Shown: positions 37,888 through 38,434 of the stretch, piece by piece
Layout: every line of letters begins with the position of its first letter
Numbering within the stretch: position 1 is the stretch's first letter
Assembly (NCBI RefSeq): GCF_004340985.1
Contig: NZ_SLYB01000023.1
Span: 1 to 38,434 of the forward strand
Source of the DNA: Cricetibacter osteomyelitidis
GTDB lineage: Bacteria > Pseudomonadota > Gammaproteobacteria > Enterobacterales > Pasteurellaceae
DNA length: 38,434 nt
Direction: 5' to 3'
The notes under the pieces: model-generated
Seen by the model: only the letters and a program-made list of their open reading frames with translations
Database searches by the model: none
Told to the model about the DNA's origin: nothing
Translations under genes and position numbers: made by a program

Positions 37888-38180
37888 AACAACAACGTAA
37901 TTCTGAATCACCACTTATGGTGTCTACTCTAAACGCACAATCTCAAGTAACCAACAAACCGTTACGCGATTCTGTGAAACAAGCATTAAGAAACTATTTA
38001 TCACAATTAAATGGTCAAGATGTGAATGATCTTTACGAGTTAGTGCTATCAGAAGTTGAAGATCCGATGTTGGATATGGTAATGCAGTACACCCGCGGTA
38101 ATCAAACCCGTGCGGCAACAATGCTTGGTATCAACCGCGGTACATTACGTAAAAAATTGAAAAAATACGGTCGCGGTTAA
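37881..38180 (+). CDS. fis: DNA-binding protein Fis
   Basis: Fis is a 99-residue nucleoid protein, abundant in early growth, that bends DNA and regulates rRNA, recombination and many promoters. The N-terminal beta-arm region and helix A/B core are followed by the helix-turn-helix [23 protein letters not shown] at the end, almost identical to the E. coli sequence. It starts inside the last codons of dusB and ends 27 bases before a hairpin terminator, into which the IS has inserted. Confidence 0.98.
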   Translation: MLEQQRNSESPLMVSTLNAQSQVTNKPLRDSVKQALRNYLSQLNGQDVNDLYELVLSEVEDPMLDMVMQYTRGNQTRAATMLGINRGTLRKKLKKYGRG

Positions 38181-38207
38181 TTTTTATTTCACTAATTATT
38201 TTGTGAA

Positions 38208-38231
38208 AAACGGCATCATTCGATGCCGTTT
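38208..38231 (+). terminator. fis terminator, with IS inserted at its end
   Basis: AAACGGCATC, loop ATTC, GATGCCGTTT forms a 10-bp stem. The expected T-run is reduced to three or four T because the IS begins at about 38231. Confidence 0.8.
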
Positions 38232-38242
38232 CAGACCGCTGA

Positions 38243-38272
38243 CAAACCTCTAGACATACATCTAGAGGTTTG
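38243..38272. repeat. IS leader hairpin, right copy
   Basis: CAAACCTCTAGA, six-base loop, TCTAGAGGTTTG. Identical to 53-82 in inverse orientation. Confidence 0.8.
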
Positions 38273-38303
38273 CTCTAATAGGTCTATCGAAAAGGAAATG
38301 CCT

Positions 38304-38434
38304 ATGCTCAAAAATTTTCTCTCCCCTCAATATGAACTTGAGATGATAAGTCTCGAACAACTCGTTCCCAAAGACCATCTTGTCCGCAAAGTGGCTAAAG
38401 CCATTGATTTTGAGTTTATCCGCGATGAAGTCGC
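38304..38434 (+). CDS. IS1182-like transposase, N-terminal part
   Basis: 43 codons are visible: MLKNFLSPQYELEM, then ISLEQLVPKDHLVRKV and AIDFEFIRDEV. This N-terminus (LEM-x-S-L-E-Q-L-V-P-K-D-H-L-x-R-K-x, then an aspartate-rich I-D-F) is typical of the transposases with the DUF772 domain in the IS1182/IS5-related group. The catalytic DDE residues lie downstream, outside the window. AAGGA is seven bases before this ATG; another ATG lies two codons upstream in the same frame. Confidence 0.8.
   Translation, partial: MLKNFLSPQYELEMISLEQLVPKDHLVRKVAKAIDFEFIRDEV

Larger units (their letters stand above)
38231..38434 (+). mobile_element. IS1182-like insertion sequence, right copy, 5' end
   Basis: The element starts TCAGACCGCTGAC right after the fis terminator stem. 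It carries the 12-bp leader hairpin (38243-38272), AAGGA and the start of a transposase. 38231-38315 is identical to the reverse complement of 10-94. The rest runs out of the window, so the total length and right-end repeat cannot be seen. Confidence 0.85.

Overview
The window looks like a chromosomal segment of a member of the Pasteurellaceae. By eye I count about 34 exact copies, on both strands, of the 9-base DNA uptake word AAGTGCGGT, the type used by Haemophilus influenzae, Pasteurella and Aggregatibacter rather than the Actinobacillus pleuropneumoniae type. Gene content (Na+-NQR, fused FruB, dusB-fis, srmB/yfiC, pssA/yfiF) agrees. The mannitol operon and the selenocysteine genes argue against H. 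influenzae sensu stricto for the mannitol part; I cannot name the genus from sequence alone.

Layout. 1-94 is the outward-facing 5' end of an IS1182-like insertion sequence, which cuts fruA; 95-3222 is the fructose PTS operon fruB-fruK-fruA (minus strand, Cra-type operator). 3367-4865 holds a lipoprotein and yggT-yggU. 4937-8560 is the mannitol operon mtlA-mtlD-mtlR (minus strand) behind three phased CRP sites. 8837-13207 is a selenocysteine locus: tRNA-Sec (selC), a DUF808 membrane protein, then selA-selB. 13261-16524 holds a probable outer-membrane barrel protein, a YpfJ-type zinc metallopeptidase and an O-antigen ligase-like protein. 16621-18961 is pgk-fbaA, followed by a membrane-anchored RNase T2 and a YfhL-type ferredoxin. 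20187-20410 is a small decayed region. 20411-22949 holds yfiF and pssA (divergent); 23009-24828 an MBL-fold hydrolase and a YajG lipoprotein. 25257-32403 is the full Na+-translocating NADH:quinone reductase operon nqrABCDEF with its maturation genes apbE and nqrM. Then come mnmA, yfiC (minus), srmB, a lipoprotein, dusB-fis, and a second outward-facing copy of the same IS at 38231-38434.

How the genes work together. The two sugar operons import and phosphorylate fructose and mannitol and feed fructose-1-P and fructose-6-P into glycolysis, where Pgk and FbaA act. The fructose operon is probably defective because the membrane transporter FruA is cut after about 345 codons by the IS. selA, selB and selC are the machinery for decoding UGA as selenocysteine; no selenoprotein gene lies in the window. 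ApbE and NqrM mature the flavin and iron centres of NQR. YfiC, MnmA, DusB and YfiF are RNA-modification enzymes, and SrmB and Fis support ribosome assembly and growth-phase control.

Most of the window is ordinary core genome. The unusual parts are the IS copies in inverted orientation at both ends (both abutting stem-loops), the in-frame join between fruA and the transposase, several uptake-sequence hairpins used as terminators, and the gene remnant near 20.2 kb. I did not see a convincing new biological system.
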